The notes below the pieces were generated by a model, which worked only from the letters and a program-made list of their open reading frames with translations, had not been told where the DNA came from and searched no databases. A stretch of DNA of 64,000 bases from SCTD01 sp963784675 (GTDB lineage Bacteria; Actinomycetota; Actinomycetes; Mycobacteriales; SCTD01), in NCBI GenBank assembly GCA_963784675.1, contig CAWASE010000013.1, positions 248,001-312,000 on the forward strand, read 5' to 3'. Below, one piece after another: positions 26,382 through 36,442 of this stretch (positions are counted from its first letter, which is position 1; the number at the start of each line of letters is the position of its first letter). Made by a program: the position numbers and the translations under genes.

Positions 26382-27764
26382 GTGGTCGACAGTGCTGCGC
26401 AACAGGTCGCTCGTCGCCGGGCCGTCAGCGGATTCGCCCTCTACGACGTCGCGAACAGCGCTTTCGTGACCACCGTGGTCACCGCGCTCGGGGGGCCGTT
26501 CCTCACCGCCCTGGCGAAGGACGCCGCGGGCCCGGACGGCCGGGTCTCCCTGCTGCTGTACGCGCCGCGGGCCACGTCGCTCTACGCCTACGCCGTGACG
26601 CTCTCGGTGCTGCTGCAGGTGGCGCTGCTGCCGCTGCTCGGGGCGCTCGCCGATCGTCCGCAGGCCAAGCGACGGCTGCTGGCCACCGCGACCGCCGTCG
26701 GGTCCGTCGCCGCGCTCGGGCTCGCCCTGGTGCCGTCCGGCGCCGTCGTGCTGGGGCTGGTGGCCCTGGTCGTCGCCAACCTGTCCTTCGGGGCTGCGGT
26801 CCTCGCCTACAACGCCTACCTCGCCGACGTCGCGGAGGTGCCCGACCGCGACCGCGTCTCGGCCCGCGGCTTCGCGGCCGGGTACGCCGGAGGCGCTTTC
26901 GTGCTGGCGGTGGCGCTGGTGCTGGTCACGTCGGCGGGTCCGCTCGGGATCAGCCGCGGGACGGCGGTGCGGCTGGCGATCGCCCTTTCTGCGGTCTGGT
27001 GGGCCGGCGTCGGGATGGTGGCGCTGCGCCGACTGGACGCGGTGCAGCAGCTGCCGGGCTACGACCCGGGACCGCCCGCAGAGCCGCTCGGCCGGATCGT
27101 CGCCGGCTCGCTGCAGCGCCTGCGCGGATCGCTGGTGGCGCTGCGCGGGCTGCCGCTGACCGCGCGCTACCTGGTGGCGTTCCTGCTGTTCAACGACGCC
27201 ATCCAGGCGGTGATCGCGCTGTCGTCGGTGGTGCTGGAGAACGAGCTGTTCGTCGCGAAGGGCCGGCCCGCCGAGGACGCCACGCCGTTCCTGCTGATGC
27301 TCATCCTGCTCATCCAGGTCGTCGGCATCGCCGGCGCGATCGTGTCGGCCCGCCTCGCCGCCCGCTACGGCGCCGCGCCCGTCCTGCTCGCGACGCTCGT
27401 GATCTGGGTCGGCGTCGTGGCGTACGCGGTCTTCGGGCTGGACACCACCACCGGCGCCTACGGCCTCGGGGTCGTGATCGCCCTGGTGCTCGGCGGCTCG
27501 CAGGCGCTCGCGCGCTCGTTGTTCTCCTCGATGACCCCGCAGCACCGGCAGGCCTCGTTCTTCGGCTTCTTCGAGATCGCCGAGCGGGGGACCGCCTGGA
27601 TCGGGTCGCTGATCTTCGCCGTCGTGCTGGACGCCACCGGCTCCTACCGGGGCGCGCTGGGGAGCCTGGTGGTGCTGTTCGTCGCCGGTGGTCTGCTGCT
27701 GGCGCGGACCGACACCGACGCGGCGATCGAGGCCTCCCGGCTGGCCGAGGCGGCGGAGACCTGA
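26382..27764 (+). CDS. MFS transporter, UMF1/Atg22 family
   Basis: A 460-residue membrane protein with about 12 hydrophobic segments. The start 'RRAVSGFALYDVANSAFVTT' is the UMF1/Atg22 signature, and 'LPLLGALADRPQAKRRLLA' is the cytosolic loop after helix 2. Later blocks are 'FLLFNDAIQAVIALSSVVLE' and 'RQASFFGFFEIAERGTAWIG'. I take GTG 26382. GTG 26349 is in frame but sits only 3 nt after an AGGAG. Relatives export amino acids or small solutes; the substrate is unknown. Confidence 0.9.
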   Translation: MVDSAAQQVARRRAVSGFALYDVANSAFVTTVVTALGGPFLTALAKDAAGPDGRVSLLLYAPRATSLYAYAVTLSVLLQVALLPLLGALADRPQAKRRLLATATAVGSVAALGLALVPSGAVVLGLVALVVANLSFGAAVLAYNAYLADVAEVPDRDRVSARGFAAGYAGGAFVLAVALVLVTSAGPLGISRGTAVRLAIALSAVWWAGVGMVALRRLDAVQQLPGYDPGPPAEPLGRIVAGSLQRLRGSLVALRGLPLTARYLVAFLLFNDAIQAVIALSSVVLENELFVAKGRPAEDATPFLLMLILLIQVVGIAGAIVSARLAARYGAAPVLLATLVIWVGVVAYAVFGLDTTTGAYGLGVVIALVLGGSQALARSLFSSMTPQHRQASFFGFFEIAERGTAWIGSLIFAVVLDATGSYRGALGSLVVLFVAGGLLLARTDTDAAIEASRLAEAAET

Positions 27765-27774
27765 GCGCTGCCGG

Positions 27775-28728
<954 letters not shown>

Positions 28729-28802
28729 GCCGTCCGGTCTACCACCGGCTCAGGGGTGCTCGCCGGCTGGCAGCAGGCGCGGTCGCGGCGCACGATGAGG
28801 CC

Positions 28803-29234
28803 GTGCACCTCACCCTGTCGGCCTCCGGTCCGGCCGAACCGGCCGAGGTGTGGGAGCGGTACGTGCGTCCGTCGCTGTGGTCGGGCTGGTCCCCGCAGGT
28901 CAGACGCGTGCAGACCGACGCCGCTACCGGCGACCGGCTGCGCGCAGGCAGCACCGGCACCGTGCTCGGGCCGCCGGGGATCGGGGTGCGCTTCGTCGTC
29001 GAGGACCTGGACGAGCAGGCGCGCACGTGGCACTGGCGGGTCCGGCCGGCGACGCTGTCGGTACCGCTGCCGGTGTCGCTGCGGCTGGGGCACGGGGTGG
29101 TCGGGTCCCCGGCCGGCACGTCCACGTGGCTGACGCTGACCGGGCCGCCCGCCCTCGTGCTGGCCTATGCGCCCGTGGCGCGCTGGGCGCTGCACCGCCT
29201 CGTCCACGCGGGACCGGTCGCCCCGACCGCGTGA
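28803..29234 (+). CDS. SRPBCC (polyketide cyclase-like) family protein
   Basis: A 143-residue protein from GTG 28803. It has the START-like fold pattern with 'WSPQVRRVQTDAAT', 'GTVLGPPGIGVRFVVEDLDE', 'ARTWHWRVRPA' and a final long helix 'APVARWALHRLVHAG'. Such domains bind hydrophobic ligands. No catalytic residues are fixed in the family. It is divergent from the aldo/keto reductase with 74 nt between. Confidence 0.8.
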   Translation: MHLTLSASGPAEPAEVWERYVRPSLWSGWSPQVRRVQTDAATGDRLRAGSTGTVLGPPGIGVRFVVEDLDEQARTWHWRVRPATLSVPLPVSLRLGHGVVGSPAGTSTWLTLTGPPALVLAYAPVARWALHRLVHAGPVAPTA

Positions 29235-29291
29235 GCGGCGTCCGGCGCCGGCCGCGGGCTGGGTAGAACCGGTTCCTGTAACCTTGGTCAC

Positions 29292-30203
29292 ATGATCGGA
29301 GGCCGGCTCGCCCTGCGCACCGCCAAGCGGGTCATCCCGCTCCCCCGGGTCGAGGCGGTGCCCGCCGGCAGCGTCGTCACCCTGCCCGGGCGCGGCAGCA
29401 CCTTCGTGGTCGACGCCCCCGGGCCGCCTGGCGCACCGACCGTGGTGCTGCTGCACGCGCTGTCGTGCACCGCCTACCTCTCCTGGTTCCCGGTGCTCGC
29501 CGAGCTGACCAAGACCTACCGCGTCATCGCCTTCGACCAGCGCTGGCACGGACGCGGCATCCGGTCGCCGCGCTTCCGCCTGGAGGACTGCGCCGACGAC
29601 GTCGCCGCGGTGCTCGACCACTGCGGCGTGAGCAGCGCGATCATCTGCGGCTACTCGATGGGCGGCGCCGTCGCGCAGCTCACCTGGCAGCGACAGGTGG
29701 AGCGCGTCGAGGGTCTCGTCCTCTGCGCGACGTCACGCAACTTCCGTGGCGCCCGGCTCGAGCGCGCCGTCTACCCCGCCGTGACCGCCGCCTTCGCGCC
29801 GCTGACCGGCTACGCCTCGCGCCGGGTCCAGCGCTACGGCGCCCTGCTGCCCGACCTGCCCGGGACCGTCTGCACCGACGACGACTGGGGACGTTCGGAG
29901 TTCCGCGCCACCAGCGCCTGGTCGGCGCCGTCGGTGCTCGCCGCGATCGGGCGCTTCAACTCGGCCGCCTGGATCAGCAACGTCGACGTCCCGACGTCGG
30001 TCGTCGTCGCGACCAGGGACCGGACCGTCCCGGTGGCGCGGCAGCGGCGGCTGGCCGCCGCCATCTCCGGCGCCGAGGTCTTCGAGGCCGAGGGCGGGCA
30101 CGCCGTGCTGGTCGTCGGCGCCGAGCGCTTCTCGCCGGTGCTGGACGCCGCCCTGGCGTCGGTCGTGTCGCGCCTGCGCGGAGACCCGGCCAGCACTTCC
30201 TGA
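29292..30203 (+). CDS. Alpha/beta hydrolase
   Basis: A 303-residue hydrolase from ATG 29292. The oxyanion block is 'VVLLHALSCTAYLSWFPVL', the nucleophile elbow 'ICGYSMGGAVAQ' (Ser), the acid Asp in 'SVVVATRDRTVP' and the His in 'EAEGGHAVLV', so the triad is complete. The start region resembles lipase/esterase-type members such as those near WS/DGAT genes. A perfect leaderless promoter, TAACCT at 29279-29284, lies 7 nt before the ATG. The substrate is unknown. Confidence 0.93.
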   Translation: MIGGRLALRTAKRVIPLPRVEAVPAGSVVTLPGRGSTFVVDAPGPPGAPTVVLLHALSCTAYLSWFPVLAELTKTYRVIAFDQRWHGRGIRSPRFRLEDCADDVAAVLDHCGVSSAIICGYSMGGAVAQLTWQRQVERVEGLVLCATSRNFRGARLERAVYPAVTAAFAPLTGYASRRVQRYGALLPDLPGTVCTDDDWGRSEFRATSAWSAPSVLAAIGRFNSAAWISNVDVPTSVVVATRDRTVPVARQRRLAAAISGAEVFEAEGGHAVLVVGAERFSPVLDAALASVVSRLRGDPASTS

Positions 30204-30259
30204 GCGGCGGGGCCGTCGCGTCCACCCCGCCCGGGTCGCGACTCCGGCAGGATGTCCCG

Positions 30260-33151
30260 GTGCGGGCGGACGGGTGGGACAGGTGCGCCTTTCCCGGTGC
30301 CCTGCGCCGTTACCAGCTCCTCGCGCTCGACGCGGTCGACCAGCTGCGCGCGGACGGCGAGCGACGCGCCTACCTGGTGCTTCCGCCCGGTGCCGGCAAG
30401 ACCGTCGTCGGGCTGGAGGCGGCGCGCCGGATCGGCCGGCGCACCCTCGTCCTGACGCCGAACACCGCCGTGCAGGGGCAGTGGTTGCGTGCGTGGGACG
30501 GGTTCGGCGGGGCTGCCGGCCAGCACCCGCAGCCGGCCAGCGCGACGCGCGAGCTCGCCTCCGGCCTGACCGTCCTGACCTACCAGGGGGTGACCGTGTG
30601 GGACCGTGGCGCCGACGACGAGGACGTCGCCGACGACACCTCCGCCGATGTCGCCGAGCAGCGCCGCGCCGCGCTGCGCGGTGAGGCCGGCAGCGACCTG
30701 CTCTCGCTGCTGCACCCGCGCGGACGCGAGATGGTCGGCCGGGCCCGTGCGCTCGGCCCGTGGACCCTGGTGCTGGACGAGTGCCACCACCTGCTCGAGA
30801 CCTGGGGCGCGCTGGTCCGGGCGCTGGTGCGCGAGCTGGGCCAGGACACCTGGGTGGTCGGCCTGACCGCCACGCCCCCCGCCGACCTCACCGAGCGGCA
30901 GAAGCGCCTGCACGACGAGCTTTTCGCCGACCTGGACTTCTGCGTGCCGACGCCGGCGGTGGTGAAGGAGGCCGAGCTGGCCCCGTTCCAGGAGCTGGTC
31001 TTCCTCACCGCCCCGAGCGTGGAGGAGGACACCTGGATCGCGTCGGAGAGCCTGCGCTTCAGCGAGCCTGCAGCACGAGCTGGTGGCCCAGCGGCACGGC
31101 ACGCTGCCGTTCGCCGACTGGCTCTGGCGCCGCCTGCACGGTCGTCGCAGCGCTGCCGAGGCGGACCGCAGCTGGGCTGGCCGGAGGTCGAGGCGGCCGA
31201 GCCGGCCTTCGCCCGCGCGGGACTGCGCCTGGCGCACGCCGGTGTGATCGGTCTGCCGGTGGGGGCGCGTCTGCGCGAGCAGCACCGGGTGCCGACCGAC
31301 GCGCAGGACTGGGCGGTGCTGCTGGGCGGCTACGCCCGCGAGCACCTGCTGGACAGCACCGACCTCGCCGACCAGCGCCTGCTGCACGGCATCCGCGAGG
31401 TGCTGCCGGGGCTCGGCTGGCTGCTGACCCGCAAGGGCCTGCGCGCCACGACCTCACCGGTCGACCGCGTCTGTGCCCTGTCGGAGTCCAAGGCTGCCGC
31501 GGCCGTCCAGGTGCTCGCGGCCGAGAGCGACACGCTCGGCGAGGACCTTCGGGCCGTCGTGCTGTGCGACTTCGAGGACCAGGCGGCGGTCACCGCCTCC
31601 CGCGTCGACGACGGGACGCAGGGCCGGCAGACCGGGTCGGCCCGGCTGGCCTTCCTCACGCTGGCGCGGTGCGACCGCGCTGCCACGCTGCGCCCGGTGC
31701 TGTGCACCGGTCGGACCGTCGCGATGCGCCGCGAGGACCTCGCGGCCTTCCGCGCGTTCGCGCCGCCGGGCCTGGCCGACCGCCTGCTGGCCGAGCCGTT
31801 CGAGGGGACCCGTTCGCTGGTCAGCCTCACGATCGGGTCCGGCTGGTCGGCACGCACCTGGACCCCCCTGATGACCGACTGGCTCGTCGCCGGCGGGACC
31901 CAGGTGGTGGTGAGCACGCGGGCGCTGCTCGGCGAGGGCTGGGACTGCCCCCCGTTGAACGTCGTCCTGGACCTGTCCAGCGCGGCGACGGCGACGTCGG
32001 TGACGCAGGTGCGCGGGCGTTCGCTGCGGCTGGACCCGGAACGACCGGACAAGGTGGCGGACAACTGGAGCATCGTCTGCGTCGCCGACGGTCACCCGCG
32101 CGGCGACGCCGACTACCTGCGCACGGTGCGCAAGCACGAGCACCATCTCGTCCTGGGCCGCGACGGTCTGATCGAGTCGGGCATCGGCCACTGCGACGAG
32201 GCGCTGAGCCCCTATGCGGCGCCGGACGCCGGCACCCGCGCCGCCGTGAACGGCCGGGCGCTGCTGCGGGTCGGTGAGCGTGCCGCCGTCCGGGCCGGCT
32301 GGGGCATCGGCGAGCCGTACGTCGGCAGCGAGCTGTCGACGCTGCGGCTGCGGACGGGGCGCCCGTTCGGCCTGCCGGGTGGTCTGGTGCCGACGCGGCT
32401 GCTCGACGTCCGCACCACGCTGGGCGCCCCGGCGCCGGCCGCGCTGCCCCCCCGCGCGGGGACCCCGGCGCGGCTGTGGCCGTTGCCGATCGCCACCGCG
32501 GTCGTCGGCAGCGCCGCGGTGACGGCTACCGGCGGGCCGGTGTGGGGGGCGGCGACCGGCCTCGGGGCGGGGCTGCTGACGGGCGGCGCCGTGGCCGGTC
32601 GTCGCTACACGCGTCAGCTGCGCGCCCTCCGCCGGCTCCCGGCCGACGGCGACACCGCGGGGGTGGTGCAGCTCGCCCGGGCGGTGGCGGACGCGCTGCG
32701 TGCGACCGGCGGCACCAGCGCTGCCTCGGAAGCGGTCCGCGTCGTCTCCCGGCCCGGCGGCTGGCTCGCCGTCGAGCTCGATGCCCCGCCGGAGCAGTCG
32801 CTGCTGTTCGCGACCTGCCTGGACGAGCTGGTCTCGCCGCTGGGGGCTCCGGGCTGGCTGGTGTCGCGGCTGGTCCTGCCGAGCCCGGCGGCGGCGGCTG
32901 ACCGACGCCGCCTGGCGCGGGCCCGGGCGGTCGGGCGGCCGGTCGAGGCTGCCGTCGCCTGGCATGCGGTGCCGGCCTGGCTGGGGCGCAGCAAGGCCAA
33001 GGTCGCGGCCTTCGACACCGCCTGGCGCGAGCACGTCGGCGCGGGCCGGCTGGTGCGCGGCAGCGATCCCGAGGGCGCGGCGCTGCTGGACCTGCTGCGG
33101 GGCGAGGACCCGTTCGCGGTCACCAGCCGGCTGCGGACGACCTGGCGGTAG
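30260..33151 (+). CDS. Large SF2 helicase-like protein with predicted membrane hairpin
   Basis: A 963-residue protein from GTG 30260, with CAGGAT 6 nt upstream. The SF2 core is clear: motif I 'LVLPPGAGKTVVGLEAA' (near 40-50), motif II 'LVLDECHHLLETW' (near 175), motif III 'GLTATPP', and in the second RecA domain 'STRALLGEGWDCPPLNVV' and motif VI 'TSVTQVRGRSLRLD'. Near residues 736-780 two hydrophobic segments ('WPLPIATAVVGSAAV', 'GAATGLGAGLLTGGAVAG') suggest a membrane hairpin, followed by ~180 residues of unknown type. Residues ~268-303 (31063-31172) read better in another frame, so two cancelling indels are likely. Confidence 0.82.
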   Translation: MRADGWDRCAFPGALRRYQLLALDAVDQLRADGERRAYLVLPPGAGKTVVGLEAARRIGRRTLVLTPNTAVQGQWLRAWDGFGGAAGQHPQPASATRELASGLTVLTYQGVTVWDRGADDEDVADDTSADVAEQRRAALRGEAGSDLLSLLHPRGREMVGRARALGPWTLVLDECHHLLETWGALVRALVRELGQDTWVVGLTATPPADLTERQKRLHDELFADLDFCVPTPAVVKEAELAPFQELVFLTAPSVEEDTWIASESLRFSEPAARAGGPAARHAAVRRLALAPPARSSQRCRGGPQLGWPEVEAAEPAFARAGLRLAHAGVIGLPVGARLREQHRVPTDAQDWAVLLGGYAREHLLDSTDLADQRLLHGIREVLPGLGWLLTRKGLRATTSPVDRVCALSESKAAAAVQVLAAESDTLGEDLRAVVLCDFEDQAAVTASRVDDGTQGRQTGSARLAFLTLARCDRAATLRPVLCTGRTVAMRREDLAAFRAFAPPGLADRLLAEPFEGTRSLVSLTIGSGWSARTWTPLMTDWLVAGGTQVVVSTRALLGEGWDCPPLNVVLDLSSAATATSVTQVRGRSLRLDPERPDKVADNWSIVCVADGHPRGDADYLRTVRKHEHHLVLGRDGLIESGIGHCDEALSPYAAPDAGTRAAVNGRALLRVGERAAVRAGWGIGEPYVGSELSTLRLRTGRPFGLPGGLVPTRLLDVRTTLGAPAPAALPPRAGTPARLWPLPIATAVVGSAAVTATGGPVWGAATGLGAGLLTGGAVAGRRYTRQLRALRRLPADGDTAGVVQLARAVADALRATGGTSAASEAVRVVSRPGGWLAVELDAPPEQSLLFATCLDELVSPLGAPGWLVSRLVLPSPAAAADRRRLARARAVGRPVEAAVAWHAVPAWLGRSKAKVAAFDTAWREHVGAGRLVRGSDPEGAALLDLLRGEDPFAVTSRLRTTWR

Positions 33152-33208
33152 CGCCGGTCTGCTGGCGGCGCTCACGACGCAGCGACAGCAGCGTCTAGCG
33201 TTGCGCTC

Positions 33209-34114
33209 GTGACATCGAACCGGCGCGGCGTGCTCTACGGTGTCGGCGCCTATCTGCTGTGGGGGCTGTTCCCGCTCTACTGGCCGCTGCTGAAGCCGGC
33301 CGCCGCGCTGGAGGTGCTGGGGCAACGCATCGTCTGGTCCTTCGTCGTCGTGCTGCTGCTCGTGGCGCTGACGGCCGGCGCCAGCCGGTTGCGTGCCGTG
33401 GTGGCCGACCGCGGCACGCTGATCCGGCTGGCCCTCGCTGCCCTGTTCGTCGCCGGCAACTGGGGCACCTACATCTACGGCGTCAACAGCGGGCAGGTGA
33501 TCGAGACCTCGCTGGGCTACTTCGTGAACCCGATCGTCACGGTGCTGCTGGGGGTGCTCGTGCTGGGCGAGCGGCTGCGGCCGGTGCAGTGGACGGCGCT
33601 CGGGGTCGCGTTCCTCGCGGTCGTGGTGCTGACCCTGCAGAACGGACGGCCGCCGTACATCGCCCTGGTGCTCGCGTTCTCCTTCGGCACGTACGGGCTG
33701 CTGAAGAAGACCGCCGGGGTAGGCGCGGTCGAGGGTCTGGCCGTCGAGAGCGCGGTGCTGCTGCCGGTGGCGGTGGCCTATCTGTTCGTGCTGCACGCCA
33801 CCGGCGGCGGCACGTTCACGACCGAGGGACCGGGGCACGCCGTGCTGCTCGCGACCACCGGCGTCGTCACCGCCGTCCCGCTGCTGCTGTTCGCCGGGGC
33901 GGCCTCGCGGGTTCCGCTGTCGACGCTCGGCCTTCTGCAGTATCTCGCGCCGACGATGCAGTTCCTGCTCGGCGTGGTCGTGCTCCACGAGCCGCTGCCG
34001 CTGGTGCGCCTGCTCGGGTTCGCGCTGGTCTGGTTCGCCCTGGCGCTGTTCACCAGCGACGTGGTGCGCCACCACCGGCGCACGCTCCGGCTGGCCGTGA
34101 CGGCGCCGGTGTGA
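33209..34114 (+). CDS. rarD: EamA-family transporter RarD
   Basis: A 301-residue permease with about ten hydrophobic helices from GTG 33209. The RarD marks are 'LWGLFPLYWPLLKPAAALEV', 'QRIVWSFVVV', 'NWGTYIYGVNSGQVIETSLG' and 'SLGYFVNPIVTVLLGVLVLG'. RarD proteins belong to the drug/metabolite exporter superfamily; the substrate is not settled. A leaderless promoter TAGCGT (33196-33201) sits 7 nt before the start. Confidence 0.94.
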   Translation: MTSNRRGVLYGVGAYLLWGLFPLYWPLLKPAAALEVLGQRIVWSFVVVLLLVALTAGASRLRAVVADRGTLIRLALAALFVAGNWGTYIYGVNSGQVIETSLGYFVNPIVTVLLGVLVLGERLRPVQWTALGVAFLAVVVLTLQNGRPPYIALVLAFSFGTYGLLKKTAGVGAVEGLAVESAVLLPVAVAYLFVLHATGGGTFTTEGPGHAVLLATTGVVTAVPLLLFAGAASRVPLSTLGLLQYLAPTMQFLLGVVVLHEPLPLVRLLGFALVWFALALFTSDVVRHHRRTLRLAVTAPV

Positions 34115-34162
34115 GGCGGGACGGCCGGCCGACGCTGCTGCACACGTCCTGATCGTCGAGCC

Positions 34163-35237
34163 TCACCGGATCGTGCCGGCGCCCGGGATCAGCGGCAGGT
34201 CCAGCGCAGTCACCCAGCCGGGCGGCAGCTCGTTGACGGCCGGGACGGCGTTGAGCGCGCGCATGCCCGTGGCGAGGCAGCCGGCGGTGGCGGCGTCGCG
34301 ACCGCTGCCGTCGGTGAACCGGAACGCCGTCTCCTGCACGATCGACGGGCTGCCGGTGATCTCGACCCGGTAGACGTCGCTGTCGGTGCCGCGGGGCCAG
34401 TCGGGGGCGGCGTCCGGGCCGATGCGGTTGACGTGCTCGAGCTGGATGCGGGTGCGGCCGCGGTGGACGCCGTTGATGGTGAAGTTGATCGCCGCGACGT
34501 TGCCCGGCCCGATGACGCCCTTCACGGTGGTGATCGGGTACGTCGGTGACCCACTTGTCCCAGGTGGTCGTGATCTCGTCGAGCTCGATGCCGACGGCGT
34601 GCGCCATCATCGGCACGGTGGCGCCCCAGGCCATGACCAGCAGGTCGGTGTGCTCCAGCAGCGGCACGAACTCCGGGGTCCGGCCGATGCCCATCTCGTC
34701 CTCGTAGTCGCCCTCGTAGTTCTGGTAGTCGAGGATCTCCAGCGCGCGGACCAGCTCGACCTCACCGCACAGGCCCATCAGCGTCATCGGGAACAGGTCG
34801 TTGGCGAAGCCTGGGTCGATGCCGGTGGTGAAGCAGCGAGGAGCCGCCGGCCTCGCACGCCTCGCGCACGGGCTCGATCCAGGCGGCCGGGTTGAGCGAC
34901 ATCGCCGGCCACACCCACGGCGTCATGGCGGTCGAGACGACGTCGATGCCGGCCCGCAGGAACGCCGTCATGACGCGCAGGTTGTCCGCGGCCTTCGCGG
35001 CGGTGGGCCCGTAGTGCACGAGGGCGTCGGGGGCAGTGGCGAGGAGCACCTCGAGGTCGTCGGTGCAGGTCACCCCGACCGGTGGCGCTGCCGAGCAGCT
35101 CGCCGACGTCCTTGCCGACCTTGGCGGGGTTGCTGACCCCGACCCCGACGAGCTCGAACCCGGGGTGCCGCAGCACCTCCGTCGAGCACGAGCCGGCCGA
35201 CGAACCCCGTCCCCCACACCACGATGCGCTTGGTCAT
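34163..35237 (-). pseudogene. DapB-like NAD(P)H-dependent dehydrogenase with four frame changes
   Basis: Starts 'MTKRIVVWGTGFVGRLVLD' (ATG 35237), a Rossmann fold of the dihydrodipicolinate-reductase-like/2,4-diaminopentanoate dehydrogenase group. Later pieces are 'VLRHPGFELVGVGVSNPAKV', 'VTCTDDLEVLLATAPDALVH', 'DVVSTAMTPWVWP', 'MTLMGLCGEVELVRAL' and 'GVIGPGNVAAINFTINGVHR', ending 'LPLIPGAGTIR'. These lie in different frames. Changes are near 35181, 35085, 34840 and 34540. Each piece is conserved, so base errors are likely, but a decaying gene cannot be excluded. The substrate is unknown. Confidence 0.72.
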
Positions 35238-35329
35238 GCACCGTTCCTAGACCATCGCGGCCGCGTCCGGGGCGGACAGGACTGCTGCGGTCCCGACCGG
35301 TCGGCGGCCGGCGCCGTAGCCTCGGGCGC

Positions 35330-36394
35330 GTGCTCGACCGTCGCGACGCCCCGCTCGCCCCCCTCACCACCCTGCAGCTCGGGGGTCCGGCGAAGCGGCT
35401 GCTCACGGTGCACACCGAGGACGAGCTCGTCGACGCCGTGACGGCGGCCGACCGCAGCGCCGAGCCGCTGCTGGTGCTCGGTGGCGGCAGCAACGTGGTC
35501 CTGCCCGACGCCGGCTTCGACGGCACCGTCGTGCGCATCGCCGTGCACGGGCTCACCGCGCGGACCGACGGCGCGCAGGTGCTGCTCACCGCGGCCGCCG
35601 GCGAGGACTGGGACGGGCTCGTCGCGCTGACCGTGACCGACGGGTTGGCCGGGATCGAGGCGCTGTCCGGCATCCCCGGCCTGGTCGGCGCCAGCCCGGT
35701 GCAGAACGTCGGCGCCTACGGGCAGGACGTCGCGCAGACCGTCCGCGCGGTGCGCGCGCTGGACCGGCGCAGCGGGCAGGTCGTCACCCTCCCCGCAGCC
35801 GAGTGCGCGTTCGCCTACCGACAGAGCCGGTTCAAGCGCGAGCCCGGACGGTGGGTCGTGCTGGCGGTGACGTTCGCCCTGCAGGCGTCGCACGCGTCCC
35901 AGCCGGTCGCGTACGCCGAGCTGGCGCGGCGCCTCGGCGTCCCCGTGGGCGAGCGCGCGCCGCTCGGCGAGGTGCGCGCGGCCGTGCTCGCGCTGCGCCG
36001 CGGCAAGGGCATGGTGCTGGACGCCGCCGACCCCGACACCCGCAGCTGCGGGTCGTTCTTCACCAATCCGCAGCTCACCGCCGAGCAGGCGGCCCGGCTG
36101 GATCCCGCCGCCCCGCGCTGGCCCGGCGACGGCGCCCTGGTCAAGACCAGCGCGGCCTGGCTCATCGAGCACGCCGGGTTCGGCAAGGGCCACTTCGCCG
36201 GTCCGGTGGGCATCTCGAGCAAGCACACGCTGGCGCTGGTGCACCGCGGCGGCGGCACCAGCGGCGAGCTGCTCGCGGTGGCCCAGCAGGTGCGCGACGG
36301 GGTGCGCGCGGCCTTCGGCGTCGAGCTCGTCCCGGAGCCGGTCCTCGTCGGCGCGTCGCTGCCGGTCGGGCAGGCGGCACGCCCGGGCACGTAG
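35330..36394 (+). CDS. murB: UDP-N-acetylmuramate dehydrogenase MurB
   Basis: A 354-residue flavoenzyme from GTG 35330 that reduces UDP-GlcNAc-enolpyruvate to UDP-MurNAc for peptidoglycan. It shows 'PLTTLQLGGPAKRLL', 'LLVLGGGSNVVLPDAGFDG', 'GIPGLVGASPVQNVGAYGQD', 'CAFAYRQSRFKRE' with the active Tyr/Arg, the catalytic Ser in 'SCGSFFTNP' and the final Glu region 'LVPEPVLVG'. This is the type I MurB. A leaderless promoter TAGCCT (35317-35322) is 7 nt before the start. Confidence 0.96.
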   Translation: MLDRRDAPLAPLTTLQLGGPAKRLLTVHTEDELVDAVTAADRSAEPLLVLGGGSNVVLPDAGFDGTVVRIAVHGLTARTDGAQVLLTAAAGEDWDGLVALTVTDGLAGIEALSGIPGLVGASPVQNVGAYGQDVAQTVRAVRALDRRSGQVVTLPAAECAFAYRQSRFKREPGRWVVLAVTFALQASHASQPVAYAELARRLGVPVGERAPLGEVRAAVLALRRGKGMVLDAADPDTRSCGSFFTNPQLTAEQAARLDPAAPRWPGDGALVKTSAAWLIEHAGFGKGHFAGPVGISSKHTLALVHRGGGTSGELLAVAQQVRDGVRAAFGVELVPEPVLVGASLPVGQAARPGT

Positions 36395-36442
36395 CGGGCA
36401 GACTGGGCGTCCTACCCGGGGACGACGCACGGAGGTGGACCG

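Noticed and set aside
31454..34075. An 873-codon open frame on the minus strand
   Set aside because: Antisense to the helicase and rarD, low-complexity Arg/Gln/Gly product, no ribosome site.
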